From an uncultured Hyphomonadaceae bacterium (GTDB taxonomy: Bacteria > Pseudomonadota > Alphaproteobacteria > Caulobacterales > Hyphomonadaceae), in assembly GCA_913057945.1 (NCBI GenBank), contig CAJXOF010000003.1, positions 272,001 to 336,000 of the forward strand: a stretch of DNA of 64,000 nucleotides, written 5' to 3'. Below the pieces are notes generated by a model. It saw only the letters and a list, made by a program, of their open reading frames with translations. It did not search any database and was not told where the DNA came from. Below are positions 54,584 to 63,925 of this stretch, piece after piece (the stretch's first letter is position 1; every line of letters begins with the position of its first letter). Position numbers and translations under genes: made by a program.

Positions 54584-54667
54584 AAGTCCCGGAAGGTCTC
54601 TCCGGGTGGCGGGGTGTGACAGGGTCTTGTGATGACCGTCTCCAACTCCGAATCTGTTGATGATTAG

Positions 54668-54697
54668 AGTGTACCAAGGTTATCAAACGATGAACAA
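54668..54697 (-). promoter_or_regulatory. promoter-like pair for phoH leader
   Basis: On the minus strand TTGTTC (54697-54692) and TACACT (54673-54668) are 18 bp apart. A start near 54661 would give about 160 nt to the U-tract hairpin and about 190 nt to the phoH ATG. Confidence 0.4.
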
Positions 54698-54732
54698 TAA
54701 TTCCGCGAGCGAAATGAGGAGACGCAGAACCC

Positions 54733-55263
54733 ATGGCCATTTACGAGATTGACGGAACAAGACCGACCCTGCCGGACAGCGGCAATTACTGGGTGGCCGA
54801 CAATGCGCAGGTCATGGGCAATGTGATCCTGAAGGAAAATGCCTCGATCTGGTATGGCGCGGTGCTGCGCGGCGATAATGACCCGATCACGATTGGCGAG
54901 AATTCCAATATCCAGGACGGCAGCGTGCTTCACACTGATGTCGGGTCTCCGCTGACCATTGGCCGGGATGTCACGGTCGGTCATATGGTGATGCTGCACG
55001 GCTGTACGATTGGCGAAGAGACGTTGATCGGGATCGGCTCAACCATTCTCAACAATGCGAAGATCGGCAAGAATTGTATTATCGGGGCGCACACCCTGAT
55101 TCCCGAAGGCAAGGTGATCCCCGACAATTCCCTTGTCATGGGCGCGCCTGGCAAGGTGGTGAAGGAAATCTCCGACCACCAGGCCCAGGTAATCAGGATG
55201 TCAGCCGTGCATTATGTGGAAAACTGGAAACGCCATCGAAACAGCGTGAAACGGATCGACTAG
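54733..55263 (+). CDS. gamma-carbonic-anhydrase-like hexapeptide protein
   Basis: This 176-residue left-handed beta-helix protein is built from hexapeptide repeats (for example [22 protein letters not shown], in two parts, and [21 protein letters not shown]). The zinc-type histidines of the gamma carbonic anhydrase/YrdA group are in [12 protein letters not shown] and MLHGC. Carbonic anhydrase activity is not guaranteed in this group. Its last four bases overlap the end of the convergent PilZ gene. Confidence 0.9.
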   Translation: MAIYEIDGTRPTLPDSGNYWVADNAQVMGNVILKENASIWYGAVLRGDNDPITIGENSNIQDGSVLHTDVGSPLTIGRDVTVGHMVMLHGCTIGEETLIGIGSTILNNAKIGKNCIIGAHTLIPEGKVIPDNSLVMGAPGKVVKEISDHQAQVIRMSAVHYVENWKRHRNSVKRID

Positions 55264-55871
55264 ACGTCGTCCTCGTCCGGGCGCAGGAAGTTCACCGCGA
55301 ACTCATTCTCGCCGGAGCGTACGACGCGGCCCCGCAGGTTTCCGGCCGTCACCACTTCGCCGATTGGCGGCGGCTGGAACTGGCCATTGGTCTCGAAGCT
55401 GGCGCCGGTCAGTGAGATGTCGACCACAGTGCACGGAATCTGGAGGCCGTCCTTGCGACCGATAAAGGCCGGGCCGCCGGTCGGGAAGCGGGCTGCAGCG
55501 CGCTGTTCCGGAACTTCGATAAGACCCTTGTTGATCAGCCAGCTCAGGCGATCCGCCAGTTTCTTGCGCTTGTGCGGTACGACATTGAATTCAACCGCAA
55601 AACCGTCTTTCGAGGTGCGCACGACGGTGCCGGCCACACGGCCGAGATCATCGAAATAGCAAATCACGTTCGCGCCGGCTTCCGGCACGGTCGCAGCGCG
55701 CAGATAGGCGCCGGAACAGGACAGGTTCTCGGTAACGAGCTGATGGTCTTCGCTGGCTTCATCCAGGAAGCAGCCTTCCAGTTCGAGATCGACTCGCTGG
55801 TATTTGCGGCGATCCTGCTCGGTTTCTATGACCGGGCGGAACTGCGGCACAGACAAATCTATTGCAGACAT
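55260..55871 (-). CDS. tandem PilZ-domain protein
   Basis: This 203-residue protein carries two PilZ-like domains. The first has [13 protein letters not shown] and [11 protein letters not shown] (RxxxR and N/DxSxxG signatures). The second has [13 protein letters not shown] and [12 protein letters not shown]. Such domains bind cyclic di-GMP and alter motility or envelope processes. The ATG follows AGGAG at 7 nt. There is no output domain, so action is likely by binding partners. Confidence 0.88.
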   Translation of the reverse strand: MSAIDLSVPQFRPVIETEQDRRKYQRVDLELEGCFLDEASEDHQLVTENLSCSGAYLRAATVPEAGANVICYFDDLGRVAGTVVRTSKDGFAVEFNVVPHKRKKLADRLSWLINKGLIEVPEQRAAARFPTGGPAFIGRKDGLQIPCTVVDISLTGASFETNGQFQPPPIGEVVTAGNLRGRVVRSGENEFAVNFLRPDEDDV

Positions 55872-56019
55872 ATGAAATCTCCTGAAGCCCTTGGGGCAAC
55901 CTGTCTGTTCAACTCCATCAAGCCTTTACTTACGCTAGTTTCGTTCACAAACTGTTGCTGGAAAGGGAAGGAATTGTTCTGTTCCTTCACCATAAGGTTT
56001 AACGGGAGGAGCTCCGGCG

Positions 56020-57657
56020 GTGGAGACATACGACTATATAATCGTGGGTGCGGGCAGTGCAGGCTGTGCCTTGGCTAACAGGTTGAGTGAAGATCCGCGT
56101 ATCAAGGTCTGCCTGGTGGAGGCCGGAAAGAAAGACAATTCCCTGATGGTAAGAATGCCCGCAGGGGTGGGAAGCCTAATCAAGGCCGAAGGCGCCTATA
56201 ATTGGGGATTCTGGACCGAACCGCAGAAGCACATGAACGGCCGCAAGCTGTGGTGGCCGCGCGGCAAGGGGTGGGGCGGATCCTCCTCGATCAATGGCAT
56301 GATCTATATACGCGGCCACGCACGCGATTATGACCAATGGGCCCAGATGGGCCTGCGTGGCTGGAGCTTTGCGGATGTGTTGCCGTATTTCCGGCGCTCG
56401 GAAGGTTATGAAGGCGGCGATACGGCGTATCATGGCGGCACCGGCCCGCTGAAAGTGTCCGAAAGCCCGCTCTCCTCGCCGATCTACCGGGCCTTCTTGC
56501 AGGCGGGCGAACAGGCTGGCTATGCCAGCACGAAGGATTTCAATGGCGCTGAGCAGGAAGGTTTCGGGCGTTACCAGCGCACCATCCACAAGGGCGAGCG
56601 CTGGAGTGCCTCCTATGGTTACCTCCGGCCCATCGTAGGTGTGCGCGACAACCTCACCGTGATCTCGACCGGGCTGGTGACCCGCATCCTGATGGAGAAG
56701 GGCCGGGCGACCGGCGTCGAAGTGGTTGAAGGCAAAGGCCAGCTGGCGCAGGAAATCCATGCGTCGAGCGAAGTCATTGTCTGTGCCGGGGCGGTCCAGT
56801 CCCCGCAATTGCTGCAGCTCTCAGGTATCGGTAATCCGGATCACCTTGGGCGCTTCGACATCAAGACACAGGTAAAGTCCCCGAATGTCGGCCAGAATCT
56901 GCAAGATCATCTGGACCTGACCGTCATACACGAGATGACCCAGCCGATTTCCGCCTATTCGATGCAGAAGGGACTCAAGAAGCTGGGCGTGGGCCTCCAA
57001 TACCTGTTGAACCAGACCGGCGCCGGAGCGGACAATCACCTGCAGGCAGGGGCCTTCCTGAAATCCCGCGAGGGACTGGAAATGCCGGATCTCCAGCTTC
57101 ACTTCGTCAATGCGATCATGATGGACCATGCCAAGCATGAGGCCAACAAGGATGGCTACACCGTCCATGCCTGCCAGCTGCGGCCGGAAAGCCGGGGCAC
57201 GGTCTGTCTCGCCTCGGCCGATCCGTTCGCGCATCCGGCCATTGATCCGAACTATCTGGAGGCCGAGGAAGACCGGCGCGCCATGCGCGAAGCCGTGAAG
57301 ATGCTGCGGGATCTGTGCTCGCAGAATGCGCTGAAGCCGTTCACGGGTGCCGAGATGATGCCGGGCGAGAGCGTGAAAACGGATGAGGACATCGACGCCT
57401 TTATCCGGCGTACGGGCGAAACGATCTATCATCCGGTCGGGACTGTCGCGATGGGGGCGGGCGATGACAGCCCGGTCGATGGAGAGCTGCGTGTGCGCGG
57501 GGTCGAGGGGCTGCGGGTCGTGGACGCTTCAGTGATCCCGACGCTGATCGGGGGCAACACGAATGCGCCGACAATCATGATTGCGGAGAAGGCTGCCGAC
57601 ATGATTCTCGGCAAGTCTCCGTTGGCGGCGGAGGAGCCGGACACCGTGGCGGCCTGA
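56020..57657 (+). CDS. GMC-family FAD oxidoreductase (choline-dehydrogenase-like)
   Basis: This 545-residue flavoenzyme has the N-terminal FAD motif YIIVGAGSAGCALANRL and the GMC signatures GKGWGGSSSINGMIYIRG and GAVQSPQLLQLSGIG. The C-terminal active-site region has the catalytic His in TIYHPVGTVAMG, and FAD contacts in VVDASVIPTLIGGNTNAPT. It oxidises an alcohol of unknown identity. The GTG start at 56020 lies 9 nt after GGGAGGA. Confidence 0.92.
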   Translation: METYDYIIVGAGSAGCALANRLSEDPRIKVCLVEAGKKDNSLMVRMPAGVGSLIKAEGAYNWGFWTEPQKHMNGRKLWWPRGKGWGGSSSINGMIYIRGHARDYDQWAQMGLRGWSFADVLPYFRRSEGYEGGDTAYHGGTGPLKVSESPLSSPIYRAFLQAGEQAGYASTKDFNGAEQEGFGRYQRTIHKGERWSASYGYLRPIVGVRDNLTVISTGLVTRILMEKGRATGVEVVEGKGQLAQEIHASSEVIVCAGAVQSPQLLQLSGIGNPDHLGRFDIKTQVKSPNVGQNLQDHLDLTVIHEMTQPISAYSMQKGLKKLGVGLQYLLNQTGAGADNHLQAGAFLKSREGLEMPDLQLHFVNAIMMDHAKHEANKDGYTVHACQLRPESRGTVCLASADPFAHPAIDPNYLEAEEDRRAMREAVKMLRDLCSQNALKPFTGAEMMPGESVKTDEDIDAFIRRTGETIYHPVGTVAMGAGDDSPVDGELRVRGVEGLRVVDASVIPTLIGGNTNAPTIMIAEKAADMILGKSPLAAEEPDTVAA

Positions 57658-57667
57658 TCCGCCAGGA

Positions 57668-58240
57668 TCAGTTTGCGTTACTTGCAACCAGTTTGAGGGC
57701 CGGTTCGACGCGGCGCGTGTCCGGGGGAACCAGCATGGCGACCCGGTGGCGCCAGATCGGCCGGCCTTTCAGCATGGGCACGCCGCCCAGCGTCTGGTAG
57801 AGACCCAGGAAGCGTGTGCTCGATCCGCCAACGGAGGACTGGGCAAGGGGCATCAGGGTGACTTCGACCTCGACTCGCTGGCCGGTCAGCGTTTCGCCGC
57901 GACCGCGGATCACACCCGGCGCGCCATCGGCCCGGACCGCATCCAGCAGTCCCGAGACCATGGAGCGGTCTGGCCCGGTCCACAGGTTGAGGAAGTCATG
58001 ATTGGGCAAGGTCCGTCCCAGCAGCTGGGACACGCCGTCACCGGCGGTGCGGAAAATCCATGCGCCGTCATCAGTTGACTGGATCATGAAGATGTTCGTG
58101 ATCAGGTCCGGATGGTCGTTCGCGCGTGGCGTATGGTCTTCCTGAGAGGCCGGATCGACATTCATGCGCTTCCAGGCCTCAAGCATGATACGTGTGTTCG
58201 GGTGAATAGACCGGTCGTGCATGACGGGCGTTGGCTCCAT
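57668..58240 (-). CDS. PAS-type (PAS_5-like) domain protein
   Basis: The C-terminal part of this frame looks like the PAS_5 group, common in alphaproteobacteria: GAWIFRTAGDGVSQLLGRTLPNHDFLNLW and TGQRVEVEVTLMPLAQ. Ligand and signal are unknown. The start is uncertain: ATG 58240 is given (about 190 residues), with ATG 58222 as the alternative. The frame stays open to 58357 but loses coding character. It converges on the GMC gene 11 bp away. Confidence 0.75.
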   Translation of the reverse strand: MEPTPVMHDRSIHPNTRIMLEAWKRMNVDPASQEDHTPRANDHPDLITNIFMIQSTDDGAWIFRTAGDGVSQLLGRTLPNHDFLNLWTGPDRSMVSGLLDAVRADGAPGVIRGRGETLTGQRVEVEVTLMPLAQSSVGGSSTRFLGLYQTLGGVPMLKGRPIWRHRVAMLVPPDTRRVEPALKLVASNAN

Positions 58241-58575
58241 TATAATTATCAAGACCCCCGGGGCCTGCTCCGGAGACGAGTTCCGCAATATCTGTTCCAG
58301 TTCCGCTTTCCCGCCGGGGGGGAAATTTACTGGGTTCGCCTGCGGGATTTTCCCCATTCAGGGGTTTTGGAAGGGAATGACGGACGGATTTGCCGGGCAG
58401 GCAAAGTGCGCGTGTCATCTCGGTACAATGCTGGCCGGCACGACGAATCAGGCCGACGGTCAAATTGTCGATGACCTGTGCAGGGGGCGGCATTCCCATG
58501 CCCTGGAACCCGCAAATATCGGTGCCCTACAGCTGTGAAACCACGGCGTATGAGGATTCTTAACTATTACTCATG
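58241..58575. other. intergenic stretch, no gene seen
   Basis: This is the gap between the PAS protein start and the TonB receptor control region. Short frames occur on both strands, but none has a ribosome binding site with recognisable protein sequence. Confidence 0.5.
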
Positions 58576-58593
58576 GTCATGTCTTGTCATGAC
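58576..58593. promoter_or_regulatory. inverted repeat upstream of TonB receptor
   Basis: GTCATG and CATGAC form perfect 6-bp arms around TCTTGT, about 93 bp before the receptor start. It could be an operator. Confidence 0.35.
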
Positions 58594-58685
58594 TCGCCAT
58601 CTGTCTAAGCCTTTGGACATGGCACCCGTTGCCGTTGAATTCCTCCCACCTACAAAACTCAAAACTTGCTCAAAGGGACCCTCTC

Positions 58686-61226
58686 GTGAAATTCAGAAAA
58701 TCCAGTGTTCTTGAAATGACTCATTTCAAGTCGGCGCTCTATCTTGGCGCTGGACTTGCCGCATTCGCGACCCTCTCCATGCCTGCCCATGCGCAGGACT
58801 CCAATGAAGATGAGAGCCGCACGCTGCAGACCGTGACCATTACCGCCACCAAGCGCGAACAAACCCTGCAGGATGTTCCAGTCGCTGTATCCGTGGTGGA
58901 TGAGAGCGTCATCGAAAAGGCTGGAATAGTGGATCTGGGAGACCTGCAATCCGTCGTGCCGTCGCTGCGTGTCAGCCAGCAGCAATCCTCGTCCAACACA
59001 AATTTCATCATCCGGGGCTTCGGCAATGGCGCCAACAATGCCGGCATCGAGCCGTCGGTCGGCGTGTTCGTGGACGGCGTCTATCGCTCGCGCTCGACCT
59101 CGCAGATTTCCGATCTGCCAAACCTGCAGCGTGTAGAAGTCCTGCGCGGGCCGCAATCGACCCTGTTCGGCAAGAACGCATCCGCCGGGGTGATCTCGAT
59201 CGTGACGCAGAAGCCGCAATTCGAATTGGGCGGAAGTGTCGAAGGCACTGTCAGCAATTATAATGGCTATCGTGCCAGTGGGATCGTGACGGGGCCTATC
59301 TCCGAGACTCTCGCTTACAGCCTGAGCGCCAATTTCAACAAGCGCGACGGCTATGTCGAAGACCTCGGCGACGGGGCGGATACCAATGAGCGCAATCGCT
59401 GGGGCCTGCGCGGCGACCTGCTGTTTGAACCGACCGACAACATGTCCTTCCGCCTGATCGCGGACTATGACGAGATCGACGAGATTTGCTGTGCAGCCGC
59501 GAACGTCATCAACGGCCCGACCGGCGCGGCCATCCTGGCTCTGGGCGGAAATCTCGTTGCAGAGGATCCATTCTCTTATGAAGTGGCCTACAATTTCGGG
59601 TCCGAGAACCTCATCAAGAATGGTGGCCTGTCGCTGCAGGGCGATTTTGATCTCGGCGCCTTCACGCTGACCAGCATCACTTCCTACCGCACGTCTGATC
59701 TCAGCACGAATCAGGACTCCGACTTCACCAGCGCCGACCTTCTCGGTCGCAAGTCAGATGATGTGGAGATTGAAACCTTCACCCAGGAAGTGCGCCTGAC
59801 CTCGAATGGCACCGGTCCGCTGAGCTGGATGGTGGGTGGTTTCTATTTTGATGAAACCGTCGATATCGAGAACCAGCTTCTCTATGGCGATGACATCCGC
59901 GGCTATATCGACATCCTGTCGTCCGGCCTGTTGACCTCGCTGGAACCGGTCATCTTCGGCGTGGCGCCTGGCACCTTCTTCCAGCCGGGGCAGGGCTTCA
60001 CCGAATTCTACGGCCAGGACGATACGTCCGCTTCACTGTTCGGTACGGTTGACTATGACGTCACCGACCGCCTGACCGCGACGTTCGGCCTGAACTATAC
60101 GCAGGTGAACAAGAACGCCTACTCGAATGCCGTGTCGACCGATATGTTCGCTGCGGTTGACCTGAATGCGGCTGCGCCGTTCATCACGCAGGCGACTGCC
60201 GGTGGCCTTCTGCTGCAAGCTGGCGTCAATCCGACGGATCCGGCAGCTGTTGGCGCGTTCGCCGCGGCCTATCCGACCGAGTTTGCGACCATCCAGGCAA
60301 CGGCTGCTGGCGCGCCGGGCGCCCTGCAACAGCTGCAGTTCCTGCCACCGTTCCTGAACTTCCCGAACGCCGTGGAAATGGGTTCGACGGATGACGAAGA
60401 TACGTCGGTCACCTTCCGCCTGGCCTATGACGTCACGGATGCGGTAAATGTGTACGGCTCCTACGCGACAGGCTTCAAGGCCTCGTCCTGGAACCTGTCC
60501 CGCGACAGCCGCCCGACCCCGTCCGACTATGCGCTGCTGGCGCAGGGCGGCCTCCTGTTGCCGAACCTGACCACGGGCACACGCTTTGCCGGGCCTGAGG
60601 AATCGAAAGTGTACGAGCTGGGGGTCAAAGGTGCGTATGCAGACTTTGCCTTTAACGTGGCTATTTTCGACCAGACCATCGAGGGCTTCCAGTCCAACGT
60701 GTTCACGGGCACGGGCTTTGCGCTGGCGAATGCCGGTGAGCAATCCACCCAGGGGCTCGAACTCGACGCGCAGTGGAATGCGACCGACAACCTCCTGCTC
60801 AGCTTTGCCGGAACCTTCCTGGACCCGGTCTATGACAGCTTCGAGGAATCGGCGAGCGGCGACATTTCCGGCCAGAAGCCTTACGGCGTCCCGGAAGTTT
60901 CGACCTCAACGTCTGCGACCTACACGTTCGACGTGAAGACGTATGACGCCTTCCTGCGGGCCGACTGGCAATATGAAGGCCCGAGCGACTATTTCGACGA
61001 ACCCGCCAACCAGGCGCTGATCGGCGAACAGAAGGAAGTCAGCACGGTCAACGCCTCGGCTGGCCTGACCACCGAATCCGGTCTGAGCTTTACGCTCTGG
61101 GGACGGAACATCTTCAATGATGAGTATATCACGGTGGCCTTCCCGGCTGTGGCGCAGGCCGGATCGATCTCCGGCTATCCGAACCAGCCGGCGACCTATG
61201 GCCTGACGGTGCGCAAGTCCTTCTAG
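58686..61226 (+). CDS. TonB-dependent outer-membrane receptor
   Basis: This receptor of about 846 residues has a signal peptide ending near MPAHAQD and a TonB-box-like VTITATKREQTLQDVPVAV. The plug has FIIRGFGNGANNAG and VEVLRGPQSTLFGKNASAGVI. The large barrel ends in LTVRKSF with the required terminal Phe. The barrel contains long Ala-rich loops (about 500-560). The GTG at 58686 is chosen because AAAGGGA lies about 7 nt upstream and the signal begins soon after. A terminator follows. The ligand is unknown. Confidence 0.93.
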   Translation: MKFRKSSVLEMTHFKSALYLGAGLAAFATLSMPAHAQDSNEDESRTLQTVTITATKREQTLQDVPVAVSVVDESVIEKAGIVDLGDLQSVVPSLRVSQQQSSSNTNFIIRGFGNGANNAGIEPSVGVFVDGVYRSRSTSQISDLPNLQRVEVLRGPQSTLFGKNASAGVISIVTQKPQFELGGSVEGTVSNYNGYRASGIVTGPISETLAYSLSANFNKRDGYVEDLGDGADTNERNRWGLRGDLLFEPTDNMSFRLIADYDEIDEICCAAANVINGPTGAAILALGGNLVAEDPFSYEVAYNFGSENLIKNGGLSLQGDFDLGAFTLTSITSYRTSDLSTNQDSDFTSADLLGRKSDDVEIETFTQEVRLTSNGTGPLSWMVGGFYFDETVDIENQLLYGDDIRGYIDILSSGLLTSLEPVIFGVAPGTFFQPGQGFTEFYGQDDTSASLFGTVDYDVTDRLTATFGLNYTQVNKNAYSNAVSTDMFAAVDLNAAAPFITQATAGGLLLQAGVNPTDPAAVGAFAAAYPTEFATIQATAAGAPGALQQLQFLPPFLNFPNAVEMGSTDDEDTSVTFRLAYDVTDAVNVYGSYATGFKASSWNLSRDSRPTPSDYALLAQGGLLLPNLTTGTRFAGPEESKVYELGVKGAYADFAFNVAIFDQTIEGFQSNVFTGTGFALANAGEQSTQGLELDAQWNATDNLLLSFAGTFLDPVYDSFEESASGDISGQKPYGVPEVSTSTSATYTFDVKTYDAFLRADWQYEGPSDYFDEPANQALIGEQKEVSTVNASAGLTTESGLSFTLWGRNIFNDEYITVAFPAVAQAGSISGYPNQPATYGLTVRKSF

Positions 61227-61250
61227 AGGATTGGTCTCAAAACACATGGA

Positions 61251-61279
61251 AAGCCCCGTCGCTTGCGGCGGGGCTTTTT
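61251..61279 (+). terminator. rho-independent terminator after TonB receptor
   Basis: AAGCCCCG and CGGGGCTT pair around a short inner stem and are followed by five T. It lies 24 bp after the receptor stop. Confidence 0.9.
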
Positions 61280-61660
61280 CTATTCCGGTCGGTAGGCGGC
61301 CAGGGAGACGACGGCCAGTACTAGACACGCTATCTCGAAGCCGGCGAACATCAGGAAACTGGTCGTCGGCGCATCGCCTGCGATGAGGCCGACAATTCTC
61401 GCGAACACGTATCCCCCCATATATGTCGTGATGAACCAGAGGGCGGGGCGAACCATGCGGGGGCGAAAGACGCCTGCCGTGGCCAGCAAGCCTGCGCCAA
61501 GGCTCACGCCGCCATAGATGCCCCGAGCCTCGTAGATGCCGTTCGGGCCGCCCAGCTCCACCCCCATGGACGCACTCATCGCTACGGGACTGAGTAGGGA
61601 CCAGATTCCAAAGACCATAAATGTAAGCGCAAGGATGCTGAGAAAGATGCGAATGAACAT
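61280..61660 (-). CDS. DUF4345-like four-span membrane protein
   Basis: This 126-residue protein has four hydrophobic segments. The first bears ILALTFMVFGIWSLLSP, and a conserved-looking GIYEARGIYGGVSLGAG follows. It resembles DUF4345 proteins, whose function is unknown. The stop touches the terminator of the convergent TonB receptor gene. Confidence 0.8.
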   Translation of the reverse strand: MFIRIFLSILALTFMVFGIWSLLSPVAMSASMGVELGGPNGIYEARGIYGGVSLGAGLLATAGVFRPRMVRPALWFITTYMGGYVFARIVGLIAGDAPTTSFLMFAGFEIACLVLAVVSLAAYRPE

Positions 61661-61800
61661 GTTGCGGAAACTAGGGCGAACGGCTCTGGCGTAAAGCCCG
61701 GCGATTCGCCGGGCGGCGGGCCACCTTTATGCCGTATCCGGGGTGGAATTCGTGCCCCAACTCCCATCTGATAAGAGCGAGACGTTTCAGGAGACCGCCC

Positions 61801-62511
61801 ATGCGCCAATCACGGCGATCGCCCCCCATCATCAACGCGCCCCCCTTTGTCACCGCGGTCGCGCTGGCCATTGTGGCGGCTCATGGACTCAGACTTGTTG
61901 CTGGATCGTCACTGGACCTGTTCTTTGTGGACATAGGGGCCGTGTTTCCGGACCGATTCTGGGGCTGGATCAGCGGGGAACCCGTGACCGGGGGGTATGC
62001 ACCCTACGGGAACGCACTGGAGGCCCTGATTCCGATGGCCGGAACGGCGCTGGTTCATGGCAGCTGGTCCCACGTCCTGATGAACACCATCATGCTGATT
62101 GCGGTCGGCAAGCCGGTCTATGCGGTGATGGAGCGAATCATGGGCTCGCGTCTCGGCGTCAATCTGGCCTTTCTTGGCCTGTTCGTGGCGAGTGTGGTCG
62201 GTGGATCCGTGGCGCATCTGCTGGCGCACTATCCGGACGGGCCGCCGGCGATTGGCGCATCGGGAGGGGTGTCGGGCCTGATCGCGGGTGCGCTGATGGT
62301 CCAGAATGGCCTGCCGGCGCGTCTGTTTAACCGGCAATTCCTGACGACCAGCGCCGTCTTCTTTGTAGGCAACCTGATTCTTGCGTTCCTGGGGCCCTCA
62401 TTGTTCGGATCCGAGATTGCCTGGCAGGCACATATAGGTGGCTATGTCGCCGGCGCCTTGCTGTTCCGGTTTCTCGCCCGCGACCTTGGCCGGACGGAAT
62501 TCCGCATCTGA
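61801..62511 (+). CDS. rhomboid-family intramembrane serine protease
   Basis: This 236-residue membrane protein carries the rhomboid catalytic features: Asn in HVLMNTIML, the nucleophile Ser in GASGGVSGL (about residue 158), and the base His in AHIGGYVAG (about residue 217). It cleaves membrane-anchored substrates within the bilayer. AGGAG lies 7 nt before the ATG at 61801. The frame extends back to 61729 without support. Confidence 0.92.
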   Translation: MRQSRRSPPIINAPPFVTAVALAIVAAHGLRLVAGSSLDLFFVDIGAVFPDRFWGWISGEPVTGGYAPYGNALEALIPMAGTALVHGSWSHVLMNTIMLIAVGKPVYAVMERIMGSRLGVNLAFLGLFVASVVGGSVAHLLAHYPDGPPAIGASGGVSGLIAGALMVQNGLPARLFNRQFLTTSAVFFVGNLILAFLGPSLFGSEIAWQAHIGGYVAGALLFRFLARDLGRTEFRI

Positions 62512-62589
62512 TCGCCTCGAATCCAGAATTATGCTAGGCTTCCCTGAAACAAGGCACCCAAAGGGGCCAGACAAACAGGGAGGCATTGG

Positions 62590-63024
62590 ATGACCATAGA
62601 CCAAATTCTGAAGGACAAGGGTTTCGCCATCATTTCGGTTAAGGCCGGAGAAACCTTGGCGGCAGCTGCGCAGACGCTGGATGGCAAGCGAATCGGCGCG
62701 GTGGTGGCCCTGGATGACGATGGCGGCATCATCGGCGTGCTCTCAGAGCGGGATATTGTCCGCCATGTGGCGCGTCAGGGCGCCGTGGCCCTGAACCTGA
62801 ATGTCGGCGATGCGATGACGCGCGACGTCATCAAGGTCGAATCGACCACCAAGATCGATGACGCGCTCCAGCTTATGACCGATCGTCGGATTCGCCACTT
62901 GCCCGTGATGAGCAACGGCAAGCTGGTTGGAGTCATCTCGATCGGGGATCTGGTGAAGTGGAAGATCGCCGAGACGGAAGCCGAGGCAGAAGCGATGAAA
63001 TCGTACCTGTCGGCGCAGTATTAA
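62590..63024 (+). CDS. CBS-domain-pair protein
   Basis: This 144-residue protein is a pair of CBS domains with GVLSERDIVRHVARQG and GVISIGDLVKWKI as the two signature ends. Stand-alone CBS pairs bind adenine nucleotides or similar ligands and regulate partners. It is the last protein gene before the promoter-repeat region. Confidence 0.92.
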   Translation: MTIDQILKDKGFAIISVKAGETLAAAAQTLDGKRIGAVVALDDDGGIIGVLSERDIVRHVARQGAVALNLNVGDAMTRDVIKVESTTKIDDALQLMTDRRIRHLPVMSNGKLVGVISIGDLVKWKIAETEAEAEAMKSYLSAQY

Positions 63025-63129
63025 GCGCAGCCCCCGTATTCATTGGGCTTTTGCGATTCGTCGACTGGAAGCCGCGACAGGGTTCGGGATTATTCCTGCA
63101 GTTTTGTGATGAAATCCTGCATTAGGGGG

Positions 63130-63158
63130 TTGCCGCAACCGGGGGGCGGGGGTACATC
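63130..63158 (+). promoter_or_regulatory. degenerate promoter copy P0
   Basis: TTGCCG and TACATC are separated by 17 bp, 256 bp upstream of the matching elements of P1. The bases that follow (GCC-ACCTCCGCT-GACGAG) resemble those after P1. This looks like a decayed member of the array. Confidence 0.45.
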
Positions 63159-63385
63159 GCCACCTCCGCTGACGAGGCCTTCGGGTTTCAGATGCGGGGC
63201 CCGGTAACGGCGCACCTGATTGGTTCGGAAGTTTTCTAATCTTCCCCAGACAGAGCTCGATATCGGTTCCCTGAAATCGCTCGGATCTGCGAGCCGGACA
63301 TGTTCGGCCAACGGGATCTTTTGCGCTGTAAACATAGCAGGATGGGTGGTTAAACATTCTACTGCACACGGCGCAGAAAAGGGTG

Positions 63386-63414
63386 TTGACGGGAAGAACG
63401 GCGGTCCATATAAG
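63386..63414 (+). promoter_or_regulatory. tandem promoter P1
   Basis: TTGACG (63386-63391), a 17-bp spacer and TATAAG (63409-63414) match the sigma-70 consensus closely. GGCGG and CCGCC flank the -10 as an inverted repeat, and the discriminator is GC-rich. Confidence 0.8.
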
Positions 63415-63637
63415 CCGCCACTCGCTGACGAGTTCTTCGGATCTCTGAGGCGGCCCGGCACCGGGTTCTCTGAATGGCTTGGAAGTTTCTATTCTTCCTC
63501 AGTCAGAGCGTCGATGTCGGTTCCTCGAAACGCTCGAATTTGCGGGCCGGATGATTTCGGCAGGCTGGTTCATTTGCGCCAAAATTGAAGCGGAAACGGT
63601 GCCTGGCACCTAACTGCAGAAGAGGCGGAAAAGAGTG

Positions 63638-63666
63638 TTGACGGGAAGAAGGGCGGTCCATATAAG
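63638..63666 (+). promoter_or_regulatory. tandem promoter P2
   Basis: TTGACG (63638-63643), 17 bp and TATAAG (63661-63666) repeat P1 at a distance of 252 bp, again preceded by an A/G-rich stretch and followed by CCGCC. Confidence 0.82.
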
Positions 63667-63896
63667 CCGCCTCTTCCGCAGACGACGCCCTCGGGCATCT
63701 GAAGCGGGCCCGCTGAAAAGCTCACCTGGTTGGTGAAAAAGTTCTTGAACTTTTCGTCGAACAGGGGCTATATATGCGGTTCCTCGAAACGCTCGAATTT
63801 GCGAGCCGGATCTTTTCGGCAAGTGGTTCTTTTGCGCTAAAATTGATGCGGAGACGGTGGTCAAACACTCAACTGCAGAAGGCGCGAAAAAGAGTG

Positions 63897-63925
63897 TTGA
63901 CGGGCTAAGCGGCGGCCCATATAAG
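63897..63925 (+). promoter_or_regulatory. tandem promoter P3, nearest the presumed rRNA operon
   Basis: TTGACG (63897-63902), 17 bp and TATAAG (63920-63925) lie 259 bp after P2. The tail (CAGCTGTTTGACATCGTA at the window end) resembles leaders that precede 16S rRNA genes in alphaproteobacteria, but no rRNA sequence is in the window. Confidence 0.82.
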
